Assembly: GCA_963765375.1 (NCBI GenBank)
Contig: CAVXVZ010000003.1
Span: forward strand, 62,001-126,000
Length of the DNA stretch: 64,000 nucleotides
DNA from: Roseiarcus sp963765375
GTDB lineage: Bacteria; Pseudomonadota; Alphaproteobacteria; Rhizobiales; Beijerinckiaceae
Direction: 5' to 3'
The notes under the pieces are model-generated. The model had not been told where the DNA came from and did no database searches. It saw only the letters and a list, made by a program, of their open reading frames with translations. The position numbers were made by a program, and so were the translations under genes. Shown here piece after piece: positions 32,481 to 41,799 of the stretch; positions within the stretch are counted from its first letter, which is position 1; each line of letters opens with the position of its first letter.

Positions 32481-33509
32481 ATGATGAGCGAACGGCGGGG
32501 CGTGCTGTCGGCGGGGACTTTCTGCGTCGATTTCAACAAGTCGATCGCACGCTGGCCGGAAGAAGACACGTCGAACGAAGTCATGGCGATCGACCGCCAG
32601 GGCGGCGGGTCGGGCTTCAACATGGCGCTCGACCTCAAGCGTCTCGATCCCTTGTTTCCGGTTCAGGCGATGGGGGTGGTCGGCGATGATGACCTTGCGC
32701 GCTTTCTCTTCGATGAATGCGACGCGCGCGGCATAAACCGCGACGCGCTCCAGGCGCTGCCGGGCGGCGCGACGATGAGCGTCGACGCTTTCAACGTCGC
32801 ATCCAACGGCCGGCGCACCCATTTCTATCATCAAGGCGTCGCCGCCGAGATGACGCCCGACAGCTTCGATTTCTCTTCGACGCGAGCGAGAATCCTGCAT
32901 CTCGGGTTGCCGGGGGCGCATAAGGCGATGGACCGGCCATGGCGCGGCGACGCCAATGGCTGGGTCGCGGTGCTGCGCAAAGCCCGTGCGGTCGGCCTCA
33001 GCGCCAATCTCGAATTGATGACCACCCGGGCCGATCGGCTCGCCGACCTTGGCCGCCCGTGCCTGCCCCATCTCGATTGGCTCATCGTCAACGACTACGA
33101 GATCGGCGCCCTTGCCGGCCAGGAGACGCGGCGGGCGGACGGTTCGACCGATCTGGCCGCGGTCGCCCGCGCGATCGATGAGGCGCTTGCGCTCGGCGCC
33201 ATGCGCTGGGCGGCGGCTCACTTTCCCGAAGGCGCGATCGCCGGCGGACGCGACGGGTCGCGCGTCGCGCTCGGCTCGGTCGCCGTCGCTCAGAGCGCCA
33301 TCGTCGGCGCCAATGGCGCGGGCGACGCCTTCGCCGCCGGCATGCTCTACGGGCTGCATGAGCAATGGCCGATCGAGGAGTGCCTTGCGCTCGGGCATGC
33401 CTGCGCGGCGGCGTCGATGCGCGCCGTGTCGACGACCGAGGGTGTCGCGACGGTCGCCGAATGCCTGGCGCTGGCGAAGCAATCGGGCTTTCGGCCGCTC
33501 TTGCTATGA
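32481..33509 (+). CDS. PfkB-family carbohydrate kinase
   Basis: A 342-aa ribokinase-fold kinase. The N-terminal glycine-rich pattern is RQGGGSGFNMALDL (about residues 37-50), and the C-terminal nucleotide and catalytic motif is VGANGAGDAFAAGM, with the catalytic Asp in GAGD. Substrate unknown; PfkB enzymes act on ribose, fructose, KDG, tagatose-6-P and others. It directly abuts the aldolase-like gene, so both should be expressed together. ATG at 32481 (a second Met follows). Confidence 0.85.
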   Translation: MMSERRGVLSAGTFCVDFNKSIARWPEEDTSNEVMAIDRQGGGSGFNMALDLKRLDPLFPVQAMGVVGDDDLARFLFDECDARGINRDALQALPGGATMSVDAFNVASNGRRTHFYHQGVAAEMTPDSFDFSSTRARILHLGLPGAHKAMDRPWRGDANGWVAVLRKARAVGLSANLELMTTRADRLADLGRPCLPHLDWLIVNDYEIGALAGQETRRADGSTDLAAVARAIDEALALGAMRWAAAHFPEGAIAGGRDGSRVALGSVAVAQSAIVGANGAGDAFAAGMLYGLHEQWPIEECLALGHACAAASMRAVSTTEGVATVAECLALAKQSGFRPLLL

Positions 33510-33598
33510 GAGTTTTCGCCGGTGCTGACGAGGCGCGGCTTGACGGGCGCGTCGCCGCGTGAGAGCCGGCGCCGGCCTTCCCTATACCAGAGAGCCTC

Positions 33599-34207
33599 GT
33601 GGCCCCCTTCCTCTACCGCTTGATCTCCCTGCGCCACGGCGAGACGGGGTACAATTCCGAGAACCGCCTGCAGGGACAACTCGACATCCCCCTCAACGCG
33701 CGCGGGCGCGAGCAGGCGCGGTCGGTCGGTCGGACGCTTCAAGGGTGGATCGGGGCCGAGATTGCGCGATTGGAGGCGGCGGGCGCCTTCGTCGCCTCGC
33801 CGCTTGTGCGGGCGCGGGAGACGATGGAGATCGCCCGCGACGCGCTTGGGCTCGAGCCTCGCCGCTACCGGCTCGATGCGGCGTTGAAGGAAATCAGCTT
33901 CGGCGTCTGGGAGGGATTGACCTGGCCGGAAATCGAGTCGCGCGACCCAAGTGGCGTCAGGGCGCGGAGGAAGGACAAGTGGAACTTCGCGCCGCCCGAC
34001 GGCGAGAGCTACGCAATGCTGGCGGAGCGCCTGAGTCCGTGGCTCGGCGGGCTGACCGGAGACGCATTCGTGGTCTCGCACGGCGGCGTGGCGCGGGTCT
34101 TGATGGCGCTGGTCGGCGGCGTCGCGCCGGCCAAGGCCGCGGATGCGCCGATCTCCCAAGGCCGCGCGCTGTGCTTCGAGAATGGGAGTTGTCATTGGAT
34201 CATGTGA
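33599..34207 (+). CDS. Histidine phosphatase (phosphoglycerate-mutase-like)
   Basis: A 202-aa enzyme with the RHG motif in SLRHGETGYN and the second His in VVSHGGVARV. It could be a phosphoglycerate mutase or, more likely from its size, a broad phosphatase such as CobC/GpmB-like. GTG at 33599 is the only in-frame start upstream of the RHG. The gene after it begins inside its stop codon (GTGA). Confidence 0.82.
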   Translation: MAPFLYRLISLRHGETGYNSENRLQGQLDIPLNARGREQARSVGRTLQGWIGAEIARLEAAGAFVASPLVRARETMEIARDALGLEPRRYRLDAALKEISFGVWEGLTWPEIESRDPSGVRARRKDKWNFAPPDGESYAMLAERLSPWLGGLTGDAFVVSHGGVARVLMALVGGVAPAKAADAPISQGRALCFENGSCHWIM

Positions 34208-35418
34208 AAGCGCCTCGACTGTCGCAGGTTCCACGCCCGACGTCCCATCCTTCGGCCGGGACGATCTTGTTGCTCGCCGCGGCGTGCGGGCTCATTGTCG
34301 CCAACATTTACTATGCCCAGCCGCTGATCGGGCCGATCGCGCGATCGCTTGGCCTTGCGCCCCAGGCCGCCGGGCTCATCGTGACGATGTCGCAGATCGG
34401 CTACGGCGCCGGCCTCATGTTCATTGTCCCGCTCGGAGACCTGATCGAGAACCGGAGACTGGTTCTCGCCTCGGTGGCCTTGAGCGCGATCGCGCTCGCC
34501 GCCGCTGCCTTCGCCCCTTCCGCCGCGGTGTTTCTCGTTTGCGCCGGCGCGATCGGCCTCGGCTCGGTGGCGGTGCAGATCCTGGTGCCGCTCGCCGCGC
34601 ATCTCGCGCCCGATGCGACGCGGGGGCGGGTCGTCGGGATGGTGTCGAGCGGGCTGATGATCGGGATCATGTTGGCGCGGCCGGTTTCGAGCTTCATCGC
34701 CGCCCAATCCTCCTGGCGCGTGGTCTTCATCGCTTCGGCCGCGATGATGGCCGCGCTCGCCGCCGTGCTCTCGCGCGCGCTTCCGGCTCGCGCGCCCGAC
34801 ACCCGCATGACCTACGGTGCGCTGATCGCCTCGATGGCGCGTCTGGCCGCCGCGACCCCGATCCTGCGCCGGCGCGCGTTCTACCAGGCATGCCTCTTTT
34901 TCGCTTTCAGCCTGTTCTGGACGACGACGCCGCTGTTGCTCGCTGGACCGTATTATCAGTTGACGCAGAACGGGATCGCGCTGTTCGCTCTCGCCGGCGT
35001 CTCGGGCGCGATCGCCGCGCCGATCGCCGGCAGGCTGGCCGACCGCGGCCTGAGCCGGTCGGCGACCGGGGCGGCGATCGCACTGGTCGTCGCGGCTCTG
35101 CTCGTCACTCTCCTCGCGGCGTCCGGTTCCTCGCTGGCGCTGGTGCTTCTCGTCGTCGCGGCGATCGCGATCGATTTCGGCGTTCAGGCCAATCTGGTCC
35201 TGGGTTTCCGCGCTATTTTCGCACTTGCGCCGGAGGCGCGCGGGCGCCTCAACGGCGTCTATCTGGCCTCGCTCTTCGCCGCCGGCGCGGTCGGGTCGGC
35301 CGTCGGCGCCTGGGCCTATACGCGCGGCGGCTGGACGCTGGCCTGCTCCGTCGGGCTTGCGCCGCCGCTGGTGGCGCTGGCCCGCTTTCTCTTGAGCGCC
35401 GGCGCGGGGCGAGAGTGA
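34204..35418 (+). CDS. MFS transporter (DHA1-like)
   Basis: A 404-aa inner-membrane carrier with about twelve hydrophobic segments. The motif after TM2 (PLGDLIENRRLVL) is the family's basic loop GDxxxRR, and TM1 ends NIYYAQPLIGPIA, as in drug/sugar efflux carriers of the AraJ/YdhP type. GTG start at 34204 overlaps the stop of the phosphatase gene (GTGA), so both are coupled. Substrate unknown. Confidence 0.8.
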   Translation: MKAPRLSQVPRPTSHPSAGTILLLAAACGLIVANIYYAQPLIGPIARSLGLAPQAAGLIVTMSQIGYGAGLMFIVPLGDLIENRRLVLASVALSAIALAAAAFAPSAAVFLVCAGAIGLGSVAVQILVPLAAHLAPDATRGRVVGMVSSGLMIGIMLARPVSSFIAAQSSWRVVFIASAAMMAALAAVLSRALPARAPDTRMTYGALIASMARLAAATPILRRRAFYQACLFFAFSLFWTTTPLLLAGPYYQLTQNGIALFALAGVSGAIAAPIAGRLADRGLSRSATGAAIALVVAALLVTLLAASGSSLALVLLVVAAIAIDFGVQANLVLGFRAIFALAPEARGRLNGVYLASLFAAGAVGSAVGAWAYTRGGWTLACSVGLAPPLVALARFLLSAGAGRE

Positions 35419-35455
35419 GCAGCGCGCTCAATTCTCGCCCCTCTCCGAGAGGCGC

Positions 35456-35947
35456 TCAGGCCGCCTTCTTGTTGACTGACGAGGTTGCGAGTTTGGTCAG
35501 CAGCTTGTCGGTTTCGATCTCTTCCTGCAACGTCTGGCCGAGAAGCTTCGCGGCCTGGTCGAGCCCGAGTTGCCGCGCCCAGGTCTTGAGCGTGCCGTAC
35601 CGGGCGATCTCGTAGTGCTCGACCGCCTGGGCGGATGAAGCGAGACCGGCGTCGAGCGCCTCGGCGCCCTTGAACTCCTCCATGATCTCCTTGGCTTCGT
35701 CGATGATGCCGAGGATCGCCTCGCACGTCTTGCCGCGCGCGGGACGGCCGAGTTGCTCGAACACCTCGTTAAGGCGCTCGACGTGGACCTCCGTCTGATT
35801 GCGATGGGTTTCGAACGCCTGCTTGAGCTCGGGTGATTCTGCTTCCTTCGCCATCTTCGGCAAGGCGCGCAAGATCTGCTTTTCGGCGAAGTAGATATCC
35901 TTGAGGGTCTCGGAGAACAGCTCTTCGAGGTTTTTGCGGTTCGGCAT
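35456..35947 (-). CDS. DUF892 ferritin-like protein (YciE/YciF type)
   Basis: A 163-aa helical protein. Ferritin-like four-helix bundle with diiron-ligand candidates: LKDIYFAEKQIL, RNQTEVHVERL and EHYEIARYGTL. Members are stress-induced in enterobacteria and often stand alone. A short Lys-rich tail (SSVNKKAA) follows. Likely protects against osmotic or oxidative stress; the exact role is unknown. ATG at 35947, convergent with the MFS gene. Confidence 0.88.
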   Translation of the reverse strand: MPNRKNLEELFSETLKDIYFAEKQILRALPKMAKEAESPELKQAFETHRNQTEVHVERLNEVFEQLGRPARGKTCEAILGIIDEAKEIMEEFKGAEALDAGLASSAQAVEHYEIARYGTLKTWARQLGLDQAAKLLGQTLQEEIETDKLLTKLATSSVNKKAA

Positions 35948-36188
35948 GGGGCGCTCCTGGCGTTGACGATATCCAAGAACAGGCTCGGGCTGATTAGGTT
36001 CCAGCCGGACCGATCGCGATCTCCGCCAGGCGGAATTCGATCTTCGGCTCGGTTCGGAACAACGGGAGCCGCCGGGAATTCACCCTCAAAGGATTGCCCG
36101 GCGCCCGTCGCGCCCGCGCGCGGCTTGCGTATGACGCGCGCGGGCGCGACAATCGTCGGACGCGAAACCTGCCGAAGGAGGCTCGCCC

Positions 36189-37142
36189 ATGACCAGTAAG
36201 CTCGAGCAATTGCGCGCCATGACCACGGTCGTCTCGGACACCGGCGACATGGAGTCGATCCGCGCCTTCAAGCCGACCGACGCCACCACCAACCCGTCGC
36301 TGATCCTGAAGGCCTCGGAGATGCCCGGTTATGCGCGTCTTGTCGATGAAGCGATTGTCTGGGGTCGCAAGCGCAGCGCCTCGGTCGGCGAAGTGACCGA
36401 CCGCATCGCCGTGAATTTCGGCTCCGAACTGACGACGATCGTTCCTGGCCGTGTGTCGACCGAAGTCGACGCCGATCTCTCGTTTGACGTCGACGGCATG
36501 GTCGCCAAAGCGAAGTCGTTCATCGCCGCGTACAAGGAGCGGGGCATCGGCCACGAGCACATCCTGATCAAGCTCGCTTCGACCTGGGAAGGGGTGCAAG
36601 CGGCGCGACGCCTGCAGGCGGAGGGCATCGATTGCAACATGACGCTGGCCTTCTCGCTCGCCCAGGCGATCGCGGCCGGAGACGCGAAGGCGTTCCTGCT
36701 TTCGCCGTTCGTCGGGCGCATCTTCGACTGGCATGTGAAAGCCGGCGGCGGACCCTATACGTCCGAAACCGATCCCGGCGTGCAATCGGTCCGCACGATC
36801 TACGCCTATTACAAGACCCACGGCGTCAAGACGGTCGTCATGGGCGCCTCGTTCCGCAACACCGGCGAGATCGAGGCCCTCGCGGGCTGTGACCGGCTCA
36901 CGATCTCGCCCCAGCTGCTCGAGGCGCTGACGAAGGACGAGGGCGCGCTCACGCGGCATCTCGACCCGGCCCATCCCGGGCCGGCCCCGGCGAAGGTCGC
37001 AATGGATGAAAAGACCTTCCGCTGGATGCTCAACGAAGACCAGATGGCGACGGAGAAGCTCTCCGACGGCATCCGCCTGTTCGCCCACGACCTGAATACG
37101 CTGCGGACGATGGTCCAGCATCGGCTCGCGGAGGCGGCCTAA
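36189..37142 (+). CDS. tal: Transaldolase
   Basis: A 317-aa enzyme of the non-oxidative pentose phosphate pathway that moves a three-carbon ketol unit between sugar phosphates. The N-terminal pattern TDATTNPSLILKA is classic; the Schiff-base Lys lies in ILIKLASTWEGVQAA (about residue 130). Length is standard for TalB-type enzymes. GGAGGC precedes the ATG. It follows the sugar catabolic genes but has its own leader of about 240 bp. Confidence 0.95.
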   Translation: MTSKLEQLRAMTTVVSDTGDMESIRAFKPTDATTNPSLILKASEMPGYARLVDEAIVWGRKRSASVGEVTDRIAVNFGSELTTIVPGRVSTEVDADLSFDVDGMVAKAKSFIAAYKERGIGHEHILIKLASTWEGVQAARRLQAEGIDCNMTLAFSLAQAIAAGDAKAFLLSPFVGRIFDWHVKAGGGPYTSETDPGVQSVRTIYAYYKTHGVKTVVMGASFRNTGEIEALAGCDRLTISPQLLEALTKDEGALTRHLDPAHPGPAPAKVAMDEKTFRWMLNEDQMATEKLSDGIRLFAHDLNTLRTMVQHRLAEAA

Positions 37143-37207
37143 CGCCGGGCTGGCGGGCCGAATCGCGGCGCTAGGGCGGGCGTCGCGATGACCGCCCGGC
37201 TTGGCCG

Positions 37208-38425
37208 ATGATCGCGGCGATCGGGGGCGCCGAACTCAGGCGAAGCCAGACGGGTTCGGCCCTCGAAGTTCTTCGCGTCTTCCTCAAGCTCGGTCTTACG
37301 AGCTTCGGCGGACCGATCGCCCATCTCGGCTACTTCCGTCGCGAGCTCGTTGTCCGGCGCGGCTGGCTCGACGAACGCGCCTACGCCGACCTTGTCGCCC
37401 TCAGCCAGTTTCTGCCGGGCCCCGCGAGCAGCCAGACCGGCTTCGCGATCGGCCTCATGCGCGCCGGATACCTCGGCGGCCTCGCCGCCTGGGCGGGGTT
37501 CACGCTGCCGTCGGCGATCGCGATGACCCTCTTCGCTTATGGCGAGGGCGCGCTGAAAGGTCGAGCGGGCGACGGGCTCCTGCACGGCCTCAAGCTGGTC
37601 GCGGTCGCCATCGTCGCCCAGGCGGTTTTAGGGATGGCGCGGAGCCTCGCGCCCGACCGGCCGCGGGCGACGATCGCCGTCCTGTCGCTGATCCTGATGG
37701 CGTTCGCTCCGGCGGGGTGGGCCCCGATCGCCGTCATCCTTCTCGGCGCCTTCGCCGGACTTATCGTCTGCCGCCAGGGCGCCGACATTGCCGTCGCGGC
37801 GACCGAGGGGCCGATCGCGCGTCCGGCGGCGCTTGTGTTCGCCGGCCTGTTCTTCGCCCTGCTGGCGCTGGCGTTCGTTCCGGCGCTGCCGGGCGCGGCC
37901 GCGCTCGCCGCCGCCTTCTACCGGTCGGGCGCGCTGGTGTTCGGCGGCGGCCACGTCGTGCTGCCGCTGCTGCGGACCGCCGTGGTCGATCCGGGCTGGG
38001 TCTCGGACAGCGCCTTCCTCGCCGGCTACGGCGCGGCCCAGGCGATGCCGGGGCCGCTCTTCACCTTCGCCGCCTACCTCGGCGCGGCGGCCAGCATTCC
38101 GCCGGGCGGCGTCGCCGGGGCGGCGCTGGCGCTCGCCGCGATCTTCGCGCCCGGGCTGTTGCTGCTGATGGCGGCCCTTCCGTTCTGGAACGTCCTGCGT
38201 GCGGGCGTCAACGCGCGCGCGGCGATGGCCGGCGTCAACGCCGCCGTCGTCGGCCTGCTCGCTTCAGCCCTCTATGATCCGGTGTGGACGAGCGCGGTCA
38301 GGGGGCCGGCGGACTTCGCCATCGCCGCGGCCGGCTTTGTCGCCCTGATCGTCTGGCGCGCTCCGCCGCTTCTCGTCGTTCTCGCGACCGCAGCCGCGGC
38401 GGCGGCGCTGAGCCTCGCAGGCTAG
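37208..38425 (+). CDS. chrA: Chromate transporter ChrA
   Basis: A 405-aa inner-membrane exporter made of two homologous CHR domains (about residues 15-190 and 210-395), each with the SFGG type motif: LTSFGGPIAHLGYF in the first and VFGGGHVVLPLL in the second. Its usual role is export of chromate and resistance; related proteins may also handle sulfate. It is downstream of the transaldolase by 66 bp, with no chrB beside it. Confidence 0.9.
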   Translation: MIAAIGGAELRRSQTGSALEVLRVFLKLGLTSFGGPIAHLGYFRRELVVRRGWLDERAYADLVALSQFLPGPASSQTGFAIGLMRAGYLGGLAAWAGFTLPSAIAMTLFAYGEGALKGRAGDGLLHGLKLVAVAIVAQAVLGMARSLAPDRPRATIAVLSLILMAFAPAGWAPIAVILLGAFAGLIVCRQGADIAVAATEGPIARPAALVFAGLFFALLALAFVPALPGAAALAAAFYRSGALVFGGGHVVLPLLRTAVVDPGWVSDSAFLAGYGAAQAMPGPLFTFAAYLGAAASIPPGGVAGAALALAAIFAPGLLLLMAALPFWNVLRAGVNARAAMAGVNAAVVGLLASALYDPVWTSAVRGPADFAIAAAGFVALIVWRAPPLLVVLATAAAAAALSLAG

Positions 38426-38553
38426 GGTCGGGACTGAGGCGGAAAGCGCTTTCCCGAGAATGAGATCTTTTCGGTTCACCATTCCTAGACATCTGGGCGC
38501 GAGGCTTAGGTCAGTTGCGGGCGTCGTGGGTCAGCGAAGAGCTCTATTCTGCC

Positions 38554-39714
38554 ATGGACCAGACCGATCAGGGTTGGCGCTCTCGCATCGACAAACGATT
38601 CACATCGTTGCGCGGCGCCGCGGCGCTGATCGTCATGCTCGCGCATTATCAATACCTTGGATTCCTGCCCGCCCTCCCGGCCTTCAAATATTCCGGCCAA
38701 TGCGGGCTCATGGTGTTCTTCTTTCTGTCGTCATTCCTGCTTTGCCATTCGCTGGCGTCGGATCCTAATTGGGGCGCTCGCCCGCATCTCTCCCTCGTCG
38801 CCTATTCGATCAACCGGATCTTCCGGATTTTTCCACTGCTCGCCGCCGTAATTGCGTTGACATGCTGGAACGGATCGTCGTTCTTTCCTCCCTCGACCGG
38901 CTTTTGGGAGGCCCTCGGATTGTCGGCGACTCTCGGCGGGGCGCCGGGCGTTCTCTGGACGATTCCGGTCGAACTCACGTTCTACCTCTACCTCCCCGCA
39001 ATCCTGGCGCTGGCGTTGCTGGCGACGCGATCGCGCCTGGGCGCCTCGGCGCTGGCGCTCGCCTATCTTGGGTGGTGCGCCGCGATCGCTGTCGCGCGGC
39101 ATGAAGGCGCTCCTGCGACGGCGTGGATGACGCTCGGGTTCCACCACTACGCCAACTCGTTCGTCGGCGGCGTCCTGCTCTATGCGCTTCTCGCCAACGG
39201 CCGCATCCGTTTTCCGCGCTCAGCCGCGTGGGTCGCCGGGATCGCGCCGATCGCATTCGTCCTCGCCATGCCTTTTTGGCGGTTTGCGCTCTTCCGTCAC
39301 GACCCCTGGATGGCGGAAATGGCGGCGCCGGGGGCGTGGCAGTCCTACTACGACGCCGTCTTCCCGTTCGCGCCGCTCATCGTCGGCGGGATCGTCTACG
39401 GCCTTCTCCAGCCTTCAAACTCGGTGCTGTCGCGCGTCATGCGGTTCGCGCCTTTGCGCAAAACCGGCGAACTGAGCTTCGGCGTCTATCTGGTCCATAT
39501 GCCCATGATCGTCCTCATCGGATCGCGATTTGGGCATGGCCCGTTGCAGTTCTCAGCCGGCATCGCCGCGACCTTCGCCGCCGCCGCCGTGCTTTCGGCG
39601 CTGATCGAAAAGCCGGGAATCGCCTTCGGCCGTGAGCTTGGCCATTGGCTTCTCGCCCGCGGCGGCGCCAGTCCCGCTATCCCATCGCCGAAAGGCCTCA
39701 GCGCGAGCCGCTGA
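38554..39714 (+). CDS. Acyltransferase 3 family membrane protein
   Basis: A 386-aa protein with about ten hydrophobic segments. The N-terminal RFTSLRGAAALIVMLAHYQY carries the family's Arg/His motif (R-G-x-A-x-x-x-V-x-x-x-H). These enzymes O-acylate sugars on envelope polysaccharides or nodulation-type factors. The ATG at 38554 matches the start of the conserved region; an upstream Met at 38515 adds an unlikely tail. Confidence 0.85.
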   Translation: MDQTDQGWRSRIDKRFTSLRGAAALIVMLAHYQYLGFLPALPAFKYSGQCGLMVFFFLSSFLLCHSLASDPNWGARPHLSLVAYSINRIFRIFPLLAAVIALTCWNGSSFFPPSTGFWEALGLSATLGGAPGVLWTIPVELTFYLYLPAILALALLATRSRLGASALALAYLGWCAAIAVARHEGAPATAWMTLGFHHYANSFVGGVLLYALLANGRIRFPRSAAWVAGIAPIAFVLAMPFWRFALFRHDPWMAEMAAPGAWQSYYDAVFPFAPLIVGGIVYGLLQPSNSVLSRVMRFAPLRKTGELSFGVYLVHMPMIVLIGSRFGHGPLQFSAGIAATFAAAAVLSALIEKPGIAFGRELGHWLLARGGASPAIPSPKGLSASR

Positions 39715-39772
39715 CGAACAAGCCGCTCGAGCGACGTCAGGCGGAATTTCGGATTGGGTCGCGGCTCCGGCG

Positions 39773-40834
39773 CTATCCGCGTCCGGCGGCGCGGGCGACG
39801 CCGACCCGCTCGGGCGTCGGGACCGGCTGCCGGCGTTCCTGCAAGCTCATCTCGATGTTGTCGAGAAACTGCCGCGCGCTCTCCCTCCAGGTGAAGCGCA
39901 GGGAATGTTCGCGCGCCTTTTCCCGCGAAAGGGTCAGCGCCTTGAGGCAGGCGGCCCTCAAGTCCTCGTCAAGCACGCCGGCGGCGGGGGCGACAACGTC
40001 GATCGGCCCGGGCGCGGGAAAAGCCGCAACCGGCAGCCCGCTCGCCATCGCCTCGACCAGGACGATCCCGAAAGTGTCGGTGCGCGAGGGGAAGACGAAC
40101 ACGTCGGCGCTGGCGTAAATGTCGGCGAGCGCTTCGCCCTGCCTGGCGCCGAGGAAATGAGCGTGGGGATAGCGGCGCTCGAGGCTGCGGCGCGCCGGCC
40201 CGTCGCCGACGATCACCGTCGAGCCGGGGAGGTCGAGGCCGAGCAGCGCTTCGAGGTTCTTTTCCACCGCCACCCGGCCGACCGAGAGAAAGATCGGCCG
40301 CGGCAGGTCGAGCGCCCGCTTGGCGCGCGGGCGGTAGAGGGTGTGATTGACGCCGCGCGTCCAAAGCCTGACCCGCGCGAAGCCGCGCCGGGTCAGATCG
40401 GCGCCGATGGTCGGCGTCGGGGCCATCACGGCGGCCGAAGGCGCGTGAAAATTGCGCAACCACGCATAGGTCAGCCATTCGGGTACGCCGAACCGGGCCG
40501 AAACGTATTCCGGAAAGCGGGTGTGGTAGCTGGTGGTGAAGACCCGTTTGCGACGCAGGCAATAGCGCCGCGTCAGCCAGCCGATCGGCCCTTCGGTGGC
40601 GATGTGGATGTGGTCGGGCGCCGCCTCCTCGATCTGGCGGCCGATCCGCCACAGGTTCGGCAGCGCCAAGCGAATCTCGGGGTAGGAGGGCAATGGCGCG
40701 GTCCACATCCCCTGGGGGGTGAGGAATTCGAATTCGGCGCCGAATTCGGCCGCCGCCTGGGTCATCCGCTCCAGGGTCGAGACGACGCCGTTGACTTGGG
40801 GCCGCCAGGCGTCGGTCGCGATCAGGATCCGCAT
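39773..40834 (-). CDS. GT4 glycosyltransferase
   Basis: A 353-aa retaining glycosyltransferase of GT-B fold. The N-terminal domain begins MRILIATDAWRPQVNGVVST, and the C-terminal nucleotide-sugar motif is VGDGPARRSLE with the downstream acidic patch DTFGIVLVEAMASG. The ATG overlaps the stop of the metallophosphoesterase gene as TGATG. The pair is similar to SqdX/MgtA-like glycolipid transferases and likely glycosylates a membrane lipid. Confidence 0.88.
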   Translation of the reverse strand: MRILIATDAWRPQVNGVVSTLERMTQAAAEFGAEFEFLTPQGMWTAPLPSYPEIRLALPNLWRIGRQIEEAAPDHIHIATEGPIGWLTRRYCLRRKRVFTTSYHTRFPEYVSARFGVPEWLTYAWLRNFHAPSAAVMAPTPTIGADLTRRGFARVRLWTRGVNHTLYRPRAKRALDLPRPIFLSVGRVAVEKNLEALLGLDLPGSTVIVGDGPARRSLERRYPHAHFLGARQGEALADIYASADVFVFPSRTDTFGIVLVEAMASGLPVAAFPAPGPIDVVAPAAGVLDEDLRAACLKALTLSREKAREHSLRFTWRESARQFLDNIEMSLQERRQPVPTPERVGVARAAGRG

Positions 40835-41664
40835 CAGGCCGCTTCCGCTTGCGCCCCTTCCGCCGCTCCGTCCTCGAACGAGAGGGGATCCTCGATCCGC
40901 GGGGCGAGCTGCAGCGGCTTCTTCCAGCGCAGCACTTCGAGCCTGCCGTCCCAGTGCTCGACGACCAGCGAGCATGATTCGACGAAGTCGCCGGTGTTGA
41001 CATAGATCACGCCCTCCATCTCCCGGATGATCGGGTGATGGATATGGCCGCAGACGACGCCGTCGACGCCACGCTTCCTCGCCTCGTTGGCGAGCTCGCG
41101 CTCGAACGAGCCGATGAAATTGACCGCATTCTTGACCTTGAGCTTCGCCCAGGCCGAAAACGACCAGTAGGGCAGGCCCAGCGCCCGCCGCGCGGCGTTG
41201 AAATGGGTGTTGACGAACAGGGCGAAATCGTAGGCCCAGTCGCCGAAGAAGGCGAGCCACTTCGAATGTCGCACGACCACGTCGAACTCGTCGCCATGGA
41301 TGACGAGATAACGCTTGCCGTCGGCCGCCGTGTGGATCGCCTTCCGCCTGATCTCTATTCCGCCGAAGGTCAGGCCGAAAAATTGACGGGCGAACTCGTC
41401 GTGGTTGCCGGGAACGAACACCATCCGTGCGCCGCGCCGGACTTTGCGCAAGAGTTTCTGGACGACGTCGTTATGCGTCTGCGGCCAGTACCAGCCGGAG
41501 CGCAGGCGCCAGCCGTCGATGATGTCGCCCACGAGATAGATCGTGTCAGCCTCGACATGGCGCAGCATATCCAGGATAAGATGGGCTTGGCAGCCGCGCG
41601 TTCCCAAATGCAAATCCGACAGGAAAAGCGTCCGGTAACGGTTGGTCTCGTGGGCCTTGGACAA
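40834..41664 (-). CDS. UDP-2,3-diacylglucosamine-pyrophosphatase-like metallophosphoesterase
   Basis: A 276-aa cytoplasmic phosphoesterase. Metal ligands are visible: FLSDLHLGT (D-x-H), GDIIDG, GNHDEF and GHIHHP. The pattern and length match LpxH-like proteins and bacterial LpxH-related hydrolases. With the glycosyltransferase behind it (TGATG overlap), a role in glycolipid or lipid A-type envelope synthesis is likely. The TTG at 41664 follows AGGAGG and is preferred because no ATG is available near the N-terminal motif. Confidence 0.82.
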   Translation of the reverse strand: MSKAHETNRYRTLFLSDLHLGTRGCQAHLILDMLRHVEADTIYLVGDIIDGWRLRSGWYWPQTHNDVVQKLLRKVRRGARMVFVPGNHDEFARQFFGLTFGGIEIRRKAIHTAADGKRYLVIHGDEFDVVVRHSKWLAFFGDWAYDFALFVNTHFNAARRALGLPYWSFSAWAKLKVKNAVNFIGSFERELANEARKRGVDGVVCGHIHHPIIREMEGVIYVNTGDFVESCSLVVEHWDGRLEVLRWKKPLQLAPRIEDPLSFEDGAAEGAQAEAA

Positions 41665-41799
41665 TGGGCGGCCTCCTCGCGAGGGGGCGAACAGACAAGA
41701 ACTCTCTGCACAGATTCTCGTGTCGCTTCGATGACGCGGCGCACGCGAAGCGCTTATAGTTGCCGAGCTTCGGAGTGTCGAGAGCGGGGGGCGTGAGGG

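Noticed and set aside
39632..41005. Long plus-strand frame opposite the glycosyltransferase and phosphoesterase
   Set aside because: Composition of an antisense shadow; the minus-strand proteins have clear family motifs.
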